From: Streptomyces musisoli
Lineage (GTDB): Bacteria; Actinomycetota; Actinomycetes; Streptomycetales; Streptomycetaceae
DNA length: 64,000 nucleotides
NCBI RefSeq assembly: GCF_016741855.1
Contig: NZ_JAERRH010000006.1
Coordinates: 1-64,000, forward strand
Direction of reading: 5' to 3'
Under the pieces are notes generated by a model. That model was given only the letters and a program-made list of their open reading frames with translations, did no database searches and was not told where the DNA came from. A program made the translations under genes and the position numbers. Below are positions 7,720 to 16,116 of the stretch, piece by piece (the stretch's first letter is position 1; each line of letters starts with the position of its first letter).

Positions 7720-8711
7720 CCGGCACCTCCCAGTGGCCGGGCGTGCCGGTGGCGGACGACTCCGCGCAGCCAGTGCCGTACGGCGAGGGGCGGTATGAGC
7801 ACGCTGGTGCCGAGCATCCCGGCGATCTCACGGCCCGTACGCGGGCCGGGCAGGATGCGGGCCAGGGCGAACTCGGCGGTGCCCAGCGTCCACAGGGCCA
7901 CGCAGGCGGCGGCGGCACGGCGCCGCCCGCTCAGGGCGCAGGAGGCGGCGGCGAGGGCCGCCCCGGTGACCGCCAGGTGGCGGGGCAGCCTGCCGCGGGG
8001 TGCCTGGGCGCGGTCCCACCAGTCGCGTCCGTGCAGCCGGTTCATCAGGGCGTCGTCGGCGTTGCCGCGCTGCGCGGGCAGCGAGGCCCACCAGTGGGCC
8101 GGGCGGACCGGGTGCCGGGTCACCCGGGCGCCCCGGGTCAGGGACCAGCCGGCCCGCTGCACGCGCAGGGCGAGGTCGGCGTCCTCGCGGAAGGCCCGCG
8201 GGAAGCGTTCGTCGAAGCCGCCGGTCCGTTTGAGCGCCTCGGTGCGGTAGGCCATGTCGGCGGTGACCCAGGCGGCGTTCTCCAGGCCCTTGGTGGTGCG
8301 TTCCCAGTCGGTGGGCCGGCGGTCCAGGGGCAGGGGGACACGCAGCTGCCCCTGGACGCCGCCGACCTCCGGACCGGCCGCCCGCAGGTCCTCGGCGAGC
8401 CGCCGGGACCAGTCCGGAAGCACCTGGACGTCGTCGTCCAGGAAGACCGTCCAGGGCGTACGGACGGTCCGCCAGCCGGCGTTGCGGGCGGCGGCCGGGC
8501 CCTGGCCACCGGTTCTGAGGGTGCGCACCCGGTCGAGCAGCTGGCCGGCCGTCTCCAGCGGCAGGTCTCCGTCGGGCGCGGGCCGGTCGTCCACGACGAC
8601 CACCTCGTGCGGTGGATGGCCGTCGGCCGCGGCGAGCGCGCGCAGGCACTCGGCGAGGCAGGGGCGGCCGATCGTCGGGACGACGACGGTGTAGCCCGGG
8701 GCGCCGGTCAT
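7716..8711 (-). CDS. GT2-family glycosyltransferase with C-terminal membrane segments
   Basis: This 331-residue protein has a GT-A fold. YTVVVPTIGRPCLAECLRAL starts the nucleotide-binding half, VFLDDDVQVLPDW gives a DDD metal site, and GGFDERFPRAFREDADLALR provides the ED-type acceptor motif. After about residue 245 there are hydrophobic stretches (HLAVTGAALAAASCAL, AACVALWTLGTAEFAL, IAGMLGTSVLIPPLAV), so it is probably membrane-bound and works on a lipid-linked acceptor. Start ATG at 8711 overlaps the carbamoyltransferase stop. The added sugar is unknown. Confidence 0.85.
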   Translation of the reverse strand: MTGAPGYTVVVPTIGRPCLAECLRALAAADGHPPHEVVVVDDRPAPDGDLPLETAGQLLDRVRTLRTGGQGPAAARNAGWRTVRTPWTVFLDDDVQVLPDWSRRLAEDLRAAGPEVGGVQGQLRVPLPLDRRPTDWERTTKGLENAAWVTADMAYRTEALKRTGGFDERFPRAFREDADLALRVQRAGWSLTRGARVTRHPVRPAHWWASLPAQRGNADDALMNRLHGRDWWDRAQAPRGRLPRHLAVTGAALAAASCALSGRRRAAAACVALWTLGTAEFALARILPGPRTGREIAGMLGTSVLIPPLAVRHWLRGVVRHRHARPLGGAG

Positions 8712-10342
8712 GCGAACGCCTTTCCGCGGCGGATCGCGAACGGGCCGAGGACCAGCAGGTCGACGGGGGCCGAGCCGAAACACTCCAGGGCGTCCCGGGG
8801 GTCGTCGACCATGGGCCGACCGGCGGTGTTCAGGCTGGTGTTGACGACCACCGGCAGTCCGGTGCGCCGTTCGAAGCCCTCGATCACGCGGGCCACCAGG
8901 GGCTCCTGGGCGCGGTCCACGGTCTGGATGCGGGCGGTGCCGTCGACGTGGACCACGGCCGGGATGCGGGCCTTCCAGTCGGCGGCCACCTCGTGCACGA
9001 ACAACATGTGCGGGCTGGGCAGCGGCCCGTCGAATATCTCGGCCGCGCGCTCGGCGAGCACCATGGGCGCCACGGGGCGGAACTCCTCGCGGCCCTTGAC
9101 CGCGTTGAGCCGCTCCAGGTTGCCGGCCTTGCCGGGGTGGGCGAGCAGCGAGCGGTGCCCGAGCGCGCGCGGCCCGTACTCGCCGCGCCCCTGGAACCAG
9201 GCCACGATCCCGTCGGCGGCCAGCGCCTCGGCGGCCGTCTCGGCGATGTCGGCGGGCTCCTCGTACGGTACGGCCGCCCGCTCCAGCCACGCGCGCAGTT
9301 CGGCGTCGTTCCAGCCGCGCCCGAGGGCGGCCGTCGGCATCGGCTCCAGGGTGTCCTTCTGCCCGGCGACATGCGCCGCCGCACCCAGGGCCGTACCGGC
9401 GTCGCCGGCGGCGGGCTGCACCCAGACGTTCCGGAAGCCGCTCTCCCGCCACAGCCGGGTGTTGGCCACGCAGTTCAGGGCGACGCCGCCCGCCATGGTG
9501 AGGGCGTCCTCGCCGGTGCGTTCGCGCAGCCACCGGGCGAGACCGAGCATGGCCTCCTCCAGGCAGAGCTGGGCGCTGGCCGCGAGGTCGGCGTGGTCCC
9601 GGCTCCAGGCGCCGCCGGGCGGGCGCGGCGGCACGAGGTCGGCCCAGGGCACCGGGCGGGCGCGGAAACCGCCCGTGTCGTCGGCGTGGACGTACTCCCG
9701 CAGCCGTGCGGCGAAGCGCGGGGTGCCGTAGGAGGCGAGCGCCATGACCTTGAACTCGTCGCTGCTGCGCAGGAAGCCGAGGTGCTGGGTGAGGTCCTCG
9801 TAGAACAGGCCGAGGGAGTCCGGCAGTTCCTGGGTGGCGAGGACGGTCAGTTCCCCGTTGGTGTACCGGCCGGCCAGGTGGGAGCCGCACTCGCCGCGGC
9901 CGTCCAGGACGAGGACAGCGCAGTCGGGGTACGGGGAGACGGGCCCGGCGGAGGCCGCGTGCGCCACGTGGTGGGGGACGAACCTGACCTTGGCCGGGTC
10001 GAGTCCGGGCAGCGCCTCGGCGAGGAAGTCCGGCGCCGCGCGGGCGTACTCCTGGCGCAGGTGGTCCCAGGGGTCGTGCAGGCCCATCCGCTCGGCGGGG
10101 CGGGCGAGCGAGGGGTCGTAGGAGTAGGCGACCGCGTCCAGGTCCGACGGGGCGAGGCCGGCCTGCTCCAGGCACCAGCGGGCCGCCTGCTCGGGCAGTT
10201 CCCAGGCGGAGAAGGGTACGGGCCGCTTGCCGTGCTTGCGGCGGGAGAACCGCTCCTCCTCCGCCGCCGCCACGGTCCTGCCGTCGGTGATCAGGGCGGC
10301 GGCGGGGTCGTGGAAGAGTGCGTTGATACCGAGGACGTGCAT
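8708..10342 (-). CDS. NodU/CmcH-family O-carbamoyltransferase
   Basis: This 544-residue enzyme has the family N-terminus LGINALFHDPAAAL, the metal-binding PHHVAHAASA site, and a VLDGRGECG phosphate loop. GGVALNCVAN, EYGPRALGHRSLLA and VVNTSLNTAGRPMV lie in the YrdC-like C-terminal part. Members use carbamoyl phosphate and ATP to carbamoylate sugar hydroxyls (Nod factor, cephamycin, nodulation and aminoglycoside cases). In this context it most likely carbamoylates a glycan sugar. ATG at 10342 is the first start consistent with the family; 32 bp separate it from the epimerase gene, the only gap within the operon. Confidence 0.9.
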   Translation of the reverse strand: MHVLGINALFHDPAAALITDGRTVAAAEEERFSRRKHGKRPVPFSAWELPEQAARWCLEQAGLAPSDLDAVAYSYDPSLARPAERMGLHDPWDHLRQEYARAAPDFLAEALPGLDPAKVRFVPHHVAHAASAGPVSPYPDCAVLVLDGRGECGSHLAGRYTNGELTVLATQELPDSLGLFYEDLTQHLGFLRSSDEFKVMALASYGTPRFAARLREYVHADDTGGFRARPVPWADLVPPRPPGGAWSRDHADLAASAQLCLEEAMLGLARWLRERTGEDALTMAGGVALNCVANTRLWRESGFRNVWVQPAAGDAGTALGAAAHVAGQKDTLEPMPTAALGRGWNDAELRAWLERAAVPYEEPADIAETAAEALAADGIVAWFQGRGEYGPRALGHRSLLAHPGKAGNLERLNAVKGREEFRPVAPMVLAERAAEIFDGPLPSPHMLFVHEVAADWKARIPAVVHVDGTARIQTVDRAQEPLVARVIEGFERRTGLPVVVNTSLNTAGRPMVDDPRDALECFGSAPVDLLVLGPFAIRRGKAFA

Positions 10343-10374
10343 GCGCTGTCTCCTGAGCCGGGGACGGGCGGGGG

Positions 10375-11382
10375 TCAGGTCTGCGGGGCCGCTCGCGGGC
10401 CGCGCGGGACCGGTTCCGGGGGCAGGGCCGCGAAGTACGCGATGGTCTGCTTCAGGCCCTCCTCCCAGGGGACCTGCGGCGACCAGCCGAGCAGCTCGTG
10501 CGCGAGGGTGGTGTCGGGGCGGCGGCGGCCGGGGTCGTCGACGGGCCGGTCCACGAACGCGATCGGGGAGCGGGAGCCGGTGAGGGCGACCACCCGGCGG
10601 GCCAGGTCGGCAACGGTGATCTCGTCGCTGCCGCCGATGTTCACCGGCCGCAGGGACCTGCTCGCGGCCACCCGCAGGATGCCCTCGACCGTGTCGTCCA
10701 CGTAGCACAGGGAGCGGGTCTGGCTGCCGTCACCGGTCACCGTGAGCGGCTCGCCGGCCAGGGCCTGGCAGATGAAGGTGGGCACGGCACGGCCGTCGTG
10801 GGCCCGCATCCGCGGACCGTACGTGTTGAACAGCCGCACTATCCCGGCGTCCGCCGCCCTGGTGCCGGCGTGGGCGGTGACCAGGGCCTCGGCGAACCGC
10901 TTGGACTCGTCGTACACGCTGCGCGGCCCGACCGGGTTCACGTTGCCCCAGTAGCCCTCGTGCTGCGGGTGCACCTGCGGATCGCCGTACACCTCGGAGG
11001 TGGAGGCGAGCAGGAAGCGGGCGCCGTCGCGTTCGGCGATCGTCAGGGCGTTGCGGGTGCCGAGGCTGCCCACGTCCAGGGTCTCCAGGGGCATGCGCAG
11101 GTAGTCGGCGGGCGAGGCCGGGCAGGCGAAGTGCAGGACCAGGTCGTACGGGCCCGCCAGCCGCTCGGGGCACTCGGCGCCTGACACGTCGCAGTGCACG
11201 TACCGGAAACCGGGCCGGTCCTCCAGGTGCGCGACGTTGGCGCGCCGCCCGCAGGCCAGGTTGTCGGCGCAGTCGACTTCGACACCTGAATCCAGCAGCC
11301 GCTCGCACAGATGGGAGCCGAGGAAGCCGGCGCCGCCGGTCACGAGGGCGCGCCGCCAGGAGAACGGAGTGTCGCCAGTCAT
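10375..11382 (-). CDS. NAD-dependent epimerase/dehydratase, UDP-xylose-synthase-like
   Basis: This 335-residue SDR-extended enzyme begins with the NAD-binding TGGAGFLGSH. It carries a string of motifs typical of UDP-glucuronate decarboxylases: FACPASPADYLRMPLETL, LLASTSEVYGDP, YWGNVNPVGPRSVYDESK (catalytic Tyr and Lys) and RLFNTYGPRM. It is therefore UXS-like rather than HldD-like (ADP-heptose epimerase). No UDP-glucose dehydrogenase lies in the window, so the substrate is inferred only from the family. It is the first gene of the heptose operon. ATG at 11382 follows GGGAA at a suitable distance. Confidence 0.85.
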   Translation of the reverse strand: MTGDTPFSWRRALVTGGAGFLGSHLCERLLDSGVEVDCADNLACGRRANVAHLEDRPGFRYVHCDVSGAECPERLAGPYDLVLHFACPASPADYLRMPLETLDVGSLGTRNALTIAERDGARFLLASTSEVYGDPQVHPQHEGYWGNVNPVGPRSVYDESKRFAEALVTAHAGTRAADAGIVRLFNTYGPRMRAHDGRAVPTFICQALAGEPLTVTGDGSQTRSLCYVDDTVEGILRVAASRSLRPVNIGGSDEITVADLARRVVALTGSRSPIAFVDRPVDDPGRRRPDTTLAHELLGWSPQVPWEEGLKQTIAYFAALPPEPVPRGPRAAPQT

Positions 11383-12212
11383 GAGGGCTGTTCCCTTCGT
11401 CGTCCTTCGTCCACGTCGTCCGCGTCGGGGAATGCGTCGCCGGCGGGCCCGTACGGGCCGTGCGCGGGCGTTGGGCACGTGCGGCGTCACCGGGTACGGC
11501 GCCGCCGGCCCCGTTGGAGGAGCGTCGGCCCGTCGGGTGAGGGAGGGGACAGGGCGTGGGTCCCGCTGATCCGGAGGACCGCCCTGGTCGGCCGCCACTG
11601 GCTGGACGGCACCGGCTGGCAGGGTTCCCGTGCCAGTTGGTTTCACACGTTGGATTCTCATTCTCCGGAATCCCGGGTGCTCGCGCGACTCCGGCGACTC
11701 GCTTACCACAGTGAGGACATCCCTGCACGACGACGTCCCGGCGACCCGCGCCGCACCCGCCGCGCGCCCCGGCCGCCTCCCGGCCCGGCTGCCGCTCACA
11801 GGCCGGTTCAGCTTCCGTGAGGGTGGGGGGACGCCCGAGAGGGGTCGCACGGCAGTGGTGCGGGCCGGTGCGCGGTCCCCAAGTCGCCGCCCTGCATGGC
11901 AGGTTCAGGTCCCGTAGTCGACTGGAGGCCCGGGGGCGGTGGCCGCCCCCACGGATCCCGCGGACACCGGCGGTACCGAGGAGAGCGGGCTCGTGCCGTG
12001 GGCCGGCCGGCGCCGGTGACGGCGGACGCCGCCGGACATCCTGGACCACTGGTGGTGCGGGCGCCGTCCGGGGCGGGCCGGTCGGCCGAGACGCGCCACT
12101 CGATGCGCTGACCGCGCGCGGCCGGCCGTGTAGCGCGCCGTGCCCGGGGCACTCGGCGCGGCGACGGCCGGCCGTTCACGGGCCGCCGCGTTTCACGCAG
12201 GAGGTAACGACA
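11383..12212. other. 830-bp divergent intergenic region
   Basis: It lies between the heptose operon (minus) and the hemerythrin gene (plus) and must hold both promoters. I see no convincing ORF or RNA gene. A less GC-rich patch at about 11640-11720 contains the inverted repeat GGATTC-N10-GAATCC (11652-11673), a possible regulator site for the operon. GGAGG at 12200-12204 is the hemerythrin gene RBS. No promoter hexamers are clear enough to call. Confidence 0.5.
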
Positions 12213-12776
12213 ATGGGTCACGGCGGAAACGTCATCCAGGAGCTGACCACCGACCACCGCGAGGTCGAAGAGATCTTCGGCCGTATCGAGGCGCTGCCGC
12301 CCGGCTCCAAGGAACGCAAGGACCTGTGCGACCAGGCCACGATCGAGCTGGTCCGCCACTCGGTCGCCGAGGAGGCCTATCTCTACCCGGCCGTGCGCGA
12401 GCACCTGACGGGCGGCGACGCCCTGGCCGACAAGGAACTCGAGGACCACGCGAAGGCCGAGCAGATCATGAAGGACCTGGAGGGCTGCCAGGCCGACGAT
12501 CCGCGGTTCGACACGCTCATGATGCAGCTGATGAGCGAGATCCGGTCCCATGTGACCGACGAGGAGCAGAACCTCTTCCCGCAGCTGGAGTCGGTCTGTC
12601 CCCCGGACGCGCTGATGGACCTCGGCGACAAGGTCCGCCGGGCGAAGAAGACGGCGCCGACCCGTCCGCACCCGTCGGCACCGGACACTCCCCCGGCCAA
12701 CAAGCTGCTGGCCCCCGGCGTCGGCATGGTCGACCGGATGCGGGACGCGCTGTCCGGGCGGGGCAAGGAGGGCTGA
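12213..12776 (+). CDS. Hemerythrin (HHE) domain protein
   Basis: This 187-residue protein starts MGHGGNVIQELTTDHREVEEIFGRIE. Its H, E and D residues are placed as in HHE cation-binding domains: DHREVEE, RHSVAEEAYLYP, EDHAKAEQIMKDLE and RSHVTDEEQNLFPQLE. The four-helix fold normally holds a di-iron site that binds O2 or senses redox or NO, in the cytosol. Residues 150-187 are a Pro-rich linker and a short C-terminal helix outside the domain. The ATG follows a strong GGAGG at 12200-12204. It stands alone and is terminated by the hairpin just downstream. The physiological ligand is unknown. Confidence 0.85.
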   Translation: MGHGGNVIQELTTDHREVEEIFGRIEALPPGSKERKDLCDQATIELVRHSVAEEAYLYPAVREHLTGGDALADKELEDHAKAEQIMKDLEGCQADDPRFDTLMMQLMSEIRSHVTDEEQNLFPQLESVCPPDALMDLGDKVRRAKKTAPTRPHPSAPDTPPANKLLAPGVGMVDRMRDALSGRGKEG

Positions 12777-12801
12777 TCCCCAGGGACCCCCGCCGTTCAG
12801 T

Positions 12802-12846
12802 ACGGACGATGCCGCCCTGCCGTACCGGCAGGGCGGCATCGTCCGT
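12802..12846. terminator. Bidirectional terminator hairpin
   Basis: A perfect 20-bp inverted repeat (12802-12821 with 12827-12846) surrounds a 5-nt GTACC loop. It sits between two convergent genes, the hemerythrin gene ending at 12776 and the DUF3040 gene ending at 12862, so it can serve both. There is no T-run, as is usual for Streptomyces hairpin terminators. Confidence 0.85.
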
Positions 12847-12861
12847 GAGGTGTGCGAGCGT

Positions 12862-13206
12862 TCAGAGCCACGGGGTCACCCGGGGCCCGGGGCTGGGCCG
12901 TGGGCGCGGGCGGGCCGCGCGGCACAGCAGCCGGAACGCCTGGAGCAGAGTGAGCGGCCACAGCAGCGCGAAGCACCACAGCAGCGTGGGGTCCGAGGTG
13001 CGGATGCCCATGACGGCGACGAACACCGACGCGACTCCCAGCAGCAGCACCGCCGCCGGCAGCCAGCCCCCGGCCCGCGCGTCGCCCATGCGGTGCGCGA
13101 ACCGCCGGTCCTGTCGCAGGTTCGCCTCGATCTGCAGGAGCGCGAGCCGCTCGCGCGCCGACAGCCGTACCTCGTCGTGCATCTCCCGCCTCTCCCACTC
13201 GTCCAC
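12862..13206 (-). CDS. DUF3040-like small membrane protein
   Basis: This 114-residue protein has a basic N-terminal half with RLSARERLALLQIEANLRQDRRFAHRMG, which matches the start of DUF3040 proteins. Two hydrophobic segments follow (about 47-65, LPAAVLLLGVASVFVAVMG, and about 70-90, LLWCFALLWPLTLLQAF), then an Arg/Pro-rich tail. The function of the family is unknown; it is common in actinobacteria. The GTG start at 13206 is chosen for the AAGGAGG about 9 nt upstream. A Met eight codons in is the alternative. Confidence 0.7.
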   Translation of the reverse strand: MDEWERREMHDEVRLSARERLALLQIEANLRQDRRFAHRMGDARAGGWLPAAVLLLGVASVFVAVMGIRTSDPTLLWCFALLWPLTLLQAFRLLCRAARPRPRPSPGPRVTPWL

Positions 13207-13792
13207 GGCGACGCCACCTCCTTCTCCACCGGTCGGCAGCCTCCCGGTTCCGCGCCACCGAGTTCCCCGGACGGCCCGGCCGATGCGGTGCGGTCCGCCG
13301 CAGGCCGGTCCGCGACGAAATCGGTGACATCCGCATGTCCCCCCGCGTACGTCCCACCCGGCACCGGGCCGCCACCGCTCGGCAGACGCGCTCCGCGGTG
13401 CCGCTCGGGCGCTGCCGCGGTTCAGGCGCGGATCGTCGACGCCACTGCCCACGGAGGTGCGGAACCCGGCGGCCATGCCCCGGACCGCCTGTTCCCGGTC
13501 CGGGTGGAGGGGAGACCGGTGTGCACGTCGAACCGCTCCTGCCCGCGGCGCACATGACCTTCGCTGCCGCAAGGCCGATACTGAGGAACAAGACTCCGTC
13601 CACCTGCCCCACGGGCGCGCACTGGGGGGAACCGATGCTCCATCGGCCAAGCCGGCGTTCGATCGGCATCAGCACCGCCGAAACCCGCTGCGGACTGCCC
13701 CGGACCGCCGGGGCCGACACCTGGCCGCACCCGGCCTGAACAAGAAAGACACCGGTCAGGGACTCACCTGCTCATCCTTTTGGGAGATAGGC
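13207..13792. other. 586-bp intergenic region before dhaKLM
   Basis: It lies between the divergent DUF3040 gene and dhaK. Open frames exist but have no RBS, no family motif and atypical Arg/Pro/Cys-rich translations, so I call no gene. GGGAG at 13782-13786 is the dhaK ribosome binding site. The dha promoter must be here, but I cannot place it. Confidence 0.5.
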
Positions 13793-14785
13793 ATGAAGAT
13801 GCTGATCAACGTACCGGAGACGGTCGTGGCGGACGCGCTGCGCGGCATGGCGGACGCGTATCCCGACCTGAACGTGGACGTGGAGAACCGGGTGATCGTC
13901 CGCCGGGACGCCCCCGTGGCCGGGCAGGTCGCGCTCGTGTCGGGCGGCGGCTCCGGGCACGAACCGCTGCACGGCGGGTTCGTCGGCCACGGCATGCTCT
14001 CCGCCGCCTGTCCCGGGGAGGTCTTCACCTCGCCGGTGCCGGACCAGATGGCGCGTGCCGCGGCGGCCGTGGACAGCGGGGCGGGTGTCCTGTTCATCGT
14101 GAAGAACTACACCGGTGACGTGCTGAACTTCGACATGGCGGCCGAGTTGGCCGAGGACGAGGGCATCCAGGTCGCCAAGGTGCTCGTCAACGACGACGTG
14201 GCGGTCACCGACAGCCTCTACACGGCCGGCCGGCGGGGTACCGGCGCGACGCTCTTCGTGGAGAAGATCGCGGGTGCCGCCGCGGCGGAGGGGCAGCCGC
14301 TGGAGCGCGTGGAGTCCGTCGGCCGCCAGGTCAACGAGAACTCCCGCAGCTTCGGTGTGGCCCTCAGCGCCTGTACGACCCCGGCCAAGGGCAGCCCGAC
14401 CTTCGATCTGCCCGCCGGGGAGCTGGAGTTGGGCATCGGCATCCACGGCGAGCCGGGCCGGGAGCGGCGGCCGATGATGACCTCCGGGGAGATCGCCGAC
14501 TTCGCGGTCAACGCCGTCCTGGAGGACATGCCGCCGCGCAGCCCCGTGCTGGTGCTGGTCAACGGCATGGGCGCGACCCCGCTGCTGGAGCTGTTCGGGT
14601 TCAACGCCGAGGTGCAGCGGGTACTTCGCGAGCGCGGCGTCGCCGTGGCCCGCACCCTCGTCGGCAACTACGTCACCTCCTTGGACATGGCTGGCGCCTC
14701 GGTGACGCTGTGCCAGGCCGACGAGGAACTGCTGCGGCTGTGGGACGCGCCGGTGAAGACGCCGGCCCTGCGCTGGGGAATGTGA
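13793..14785 (+). CDS. dhaK: Dihydroxyacetone kinase subunit DhaK
   Basis: This 330-residue protein matches DhaK. SGGGSGHEPLHGGFVGHGML at 50-69 lies in the substrate domain, and IHGEPG contains His218, the residue to which dihydroxyacetone binds covalently (same number as in E. coli). In the PTS-dependent system, DhaL-ADP receives phosphate from DhaM and passes it to dihydroxyacetone on DhaK. The product, dihydroxyacetone phosphate, enters glycolysis. The ATG at 13793 has GGGAG about 6 nt upstream; the next codon but one is also Met. dhaL follows 61 bp later. No DhaR/DhaS-type regulator is adjacent. Confidence 0.95.
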   Translation: MKMLINVPETVVADALRGMADAYPDLNVDVENRVIVRRDAPVAGQVALVSGGGSGHEPLHGGFVGHGMLSAACPGEVFTSPVPDQMARAAAAVDSGAGVLFIVKNYTGDVLNFDMAAELAEDEGIQVAKVLVNDDVAVTDSLYTAGRRGTGATLFVEKIAGAAAAEGQPLERVESVGRQVNENSRSFGVALSACTTPAKGSPTFDLPAGELELGIGIHGEPGRERRPMMTSGEIADFAVNAVLEDMPPRSPVLVLVNGMGATPLLELFGFNAEVQRVLRERGVAVARTLVGNYVTSLDMAGASVTLCQADEELLRLWDAPVKTPALRWGM

Positions 14786-14846
14786 TCCTCGGCAGCGGCC
14801 ACCGACCGGCCACCAGGCCGACCGCCCTACCACGCAAGGAGATCCA

Positions 14847-15455
14847 GTGCTCGACGCCGATTTCTTCCGCCGTTGGATGACGGCGGCCGCCGCGTCCGTC
14901 GACCGCGAGGCGGACCGGCTCACCGCCCTCGACTCGGCCATCGGGGACGCCGACCACGGCAGCAATCTGCAGCGCGGGTTCACGGCCGTGACGGCCGTGC
15001 TGGAGAAGGAGGCACCGGACACCCCGGGTGCCGTCCTGACCCTGGCCGGACGGCAGTTGATCTCGACGGTCGGGGGCGCGTCGGGGCCGCTGTACGGCAC
15101 CCTGCTGCGCCGGACCGGCAAGGCGCTCGGCGATGCCGCCGAGGTCGGCGAGGAGCAGCTGGCGGCGGCGTTGCGCGAGGGCGTGGACGGGGTGATGAAG
15201 CTCGGCGGTGCGGCGCCCGGCGACAAGACCATGATCGACGCCCTGGTACCGGCCGTGGACGCGCTCGCTTCCGGGTTCGCCGCGGCGCGGACCGCCGCGG
15301 AGGAGGGTGCGGAGGCCACCACGCCGCTGCAGGCCCGCAAGGGCCGGGCGAGCTATCTGGGCGAGCGCAGCATCGGCCACCAGGACCCGGGCGCGACCTC
15401 GTCGGCGCTGCTGATCGCCGCGCTGGCCGACACGGCGGAGGCGGACGGTGAGTGA
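14847..15455 (+). CDS. dhaL: Dihydroxyacetone kinase ADP-binding subunit DhaL
   Basis: This 202-residue protein has the DhaL signature IGDADHG (32-38), whose Asp residues bind Mg-ADP, followed by GGASGPLYGTLLRRTGKAL and GDKTMIDALVPA. The KGRASYLGERSIGHQDPGATS block near the C-terminus is also typical. It carries the phosphoryl group between DhaM and DhaK through a tightly held ADP. GTG start at 14847 follows AAGGAG (14836-14841). Its end overlaps dhaM by 8 bp, which indicates coupled translation. Confidence 0.95.
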   Translation: MLDADFFRRWMTAAAASVDREADRLTALDSAIGDADHGSNLQRGFTAVTAVLEKEAPDTPGAVLTLAGRQLISTVGGASGPLYGTLLRRTGKALGDAAEVGEEQLAAALREGVDGVMKLGGAAPGDKTMIDALVPAVDALASGFAAARTAAEEGAEATTPLQARKGRASYLGERSIGHQDPGATSSALLIAALADTAEADGE

Positions 15456-15858
15456 GGAGAAGCTGGTCGGGATCGTTCTGGTGTCGCACAGCGCGGAGGT
15501 GGCCGCCTCGGTCGGTGAACTGGCGAAGGGCCTGGCGGGCGGGACGACCGCGGTACCGGTGGCCCCGGCGGGCGGCACCGAGGGCGGCGGGCTCGGCACC
15601 AGTGCGGAGCTGATCTGCGCCGCGGCGGCCTCGGTCGACCGGGGGGCCGGGGTGGCGGTGCTCACCGACCTCGGCAGCGCCGTGCTCACGGTCAAGGCGC
15701 TGCTCGCCGAGGGTGACGAACTGCCGGACGGCGCGCGCCTGGTGGACGCGCCGTTCGTCGAGGGCGCGGTGGCCGCGGTGGTCACGGCCGCCTCGGGTGC
15801 CGACCTGGACGCGGTGGAGGCAGCGGCGGTGGAGGCGTACAGCTACCGGAAGGTGTGA
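15448..15858 (+). CDS. dhaM: PTS-dependent dihydroxyacetone kinase phosphotransferase DhaM (EIIA domain only)
   Basis: This 136-residue protein is a mannose-class EIIA domain: VGIVLVSHSAEVA carries the phospho-accepting His14, and GVAVLTDLGSAVLTVKALL is the family core. It has no HPr or EI-like domains, unlike E. coli DhaM, so it must take phosphate from a separate HPr. GTG start lies inside the end of dhaL. Having all three subunits together shows that the kinase is PEP-linked rather than ATP-linked. Confidence 0.93.
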   Translation: MSEEKLVGIVLVSHSAEVAASVGELAKGLAGGTTAVPVAPAGGTEGGGLGTSAELICAAAASVDRGAGVAVLTDLGSAVLTVKALLAEGDELPDGARLVDAPFVEGAVAAVVTAASGADLDAVEAAAVEAYSYRKV

Positions 15859-15936
15859 CGGCTCCCGAGTTCCGGCGGCGGAACGGGACGGAGCCGGTGG
15901 CGGGACTGGGGAACCGGCCTGGTCACCGGTGCTCCG

Positions 15937-16068
15937 GTGCCGCCGGTTTTCCGGTGCCGCCGGTTTTCCGGTGCCGCCGGTTTTCCGGTGCCGCCGGTTT
16001 TCCGGTGCCGGTGTTCCGGTGCCGGTGTTCCGGTGCCGGTGTTCCGGTGCCGGTGTTCCGGTGCTCCG
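15937..16068. repeat. Two-phase short tandem repeat array
   Basis: Four perfect copies of the 17-mer GTGCCGCCGGTTTTCCG (15937-16004) run directly into four perfect copies of the 14-mer GTGCCGGTGTTCCG (16005-16060), then a shorter GTGCTCCG remnant. The identity of the copies points to recent slippage. The array lies in the 258-bp gap between convergent dhaM and the chitosanase gene. Unit lengths are not multiples of three, so it is non-coding. Confidence 0.95.
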
Positions 16069-16116
16069 GTGCTCATGTGGCGGTGCCGGTGAAGCGGCGG
16101 CGGTGCCGGGTGGGGG

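Noticed and set aside
37..11382. Reading the heptose locus as an aminoglycoside or nucleoside antibiotic cluster
   Set aside because: No aminocyclitol synthase, aminotransferases, resistance gene or regulator of the usual kinds is present; the content is glycosyltransferases and sugar-nucleotide enzymes. The left edge is cut, so this is not final.
10375..11382. Calling the epimerase HldD
   Set aside because: Its motifs (FACPASPADY, ASTSEVYGDP, WGNVNPVGPRS) are those of UDP-glucuronate decarboxylases and not of ADP-heptose epimerase.
13335..13739. 134-codon ORF before dhaK
   Set aside because: Translation is Arg/Pro/Cys-rich and unlike any protein pattern; no RBS.
15937..16068. CRISPR array
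   Set aside because: Units are directly adjacent with no unique spacers.
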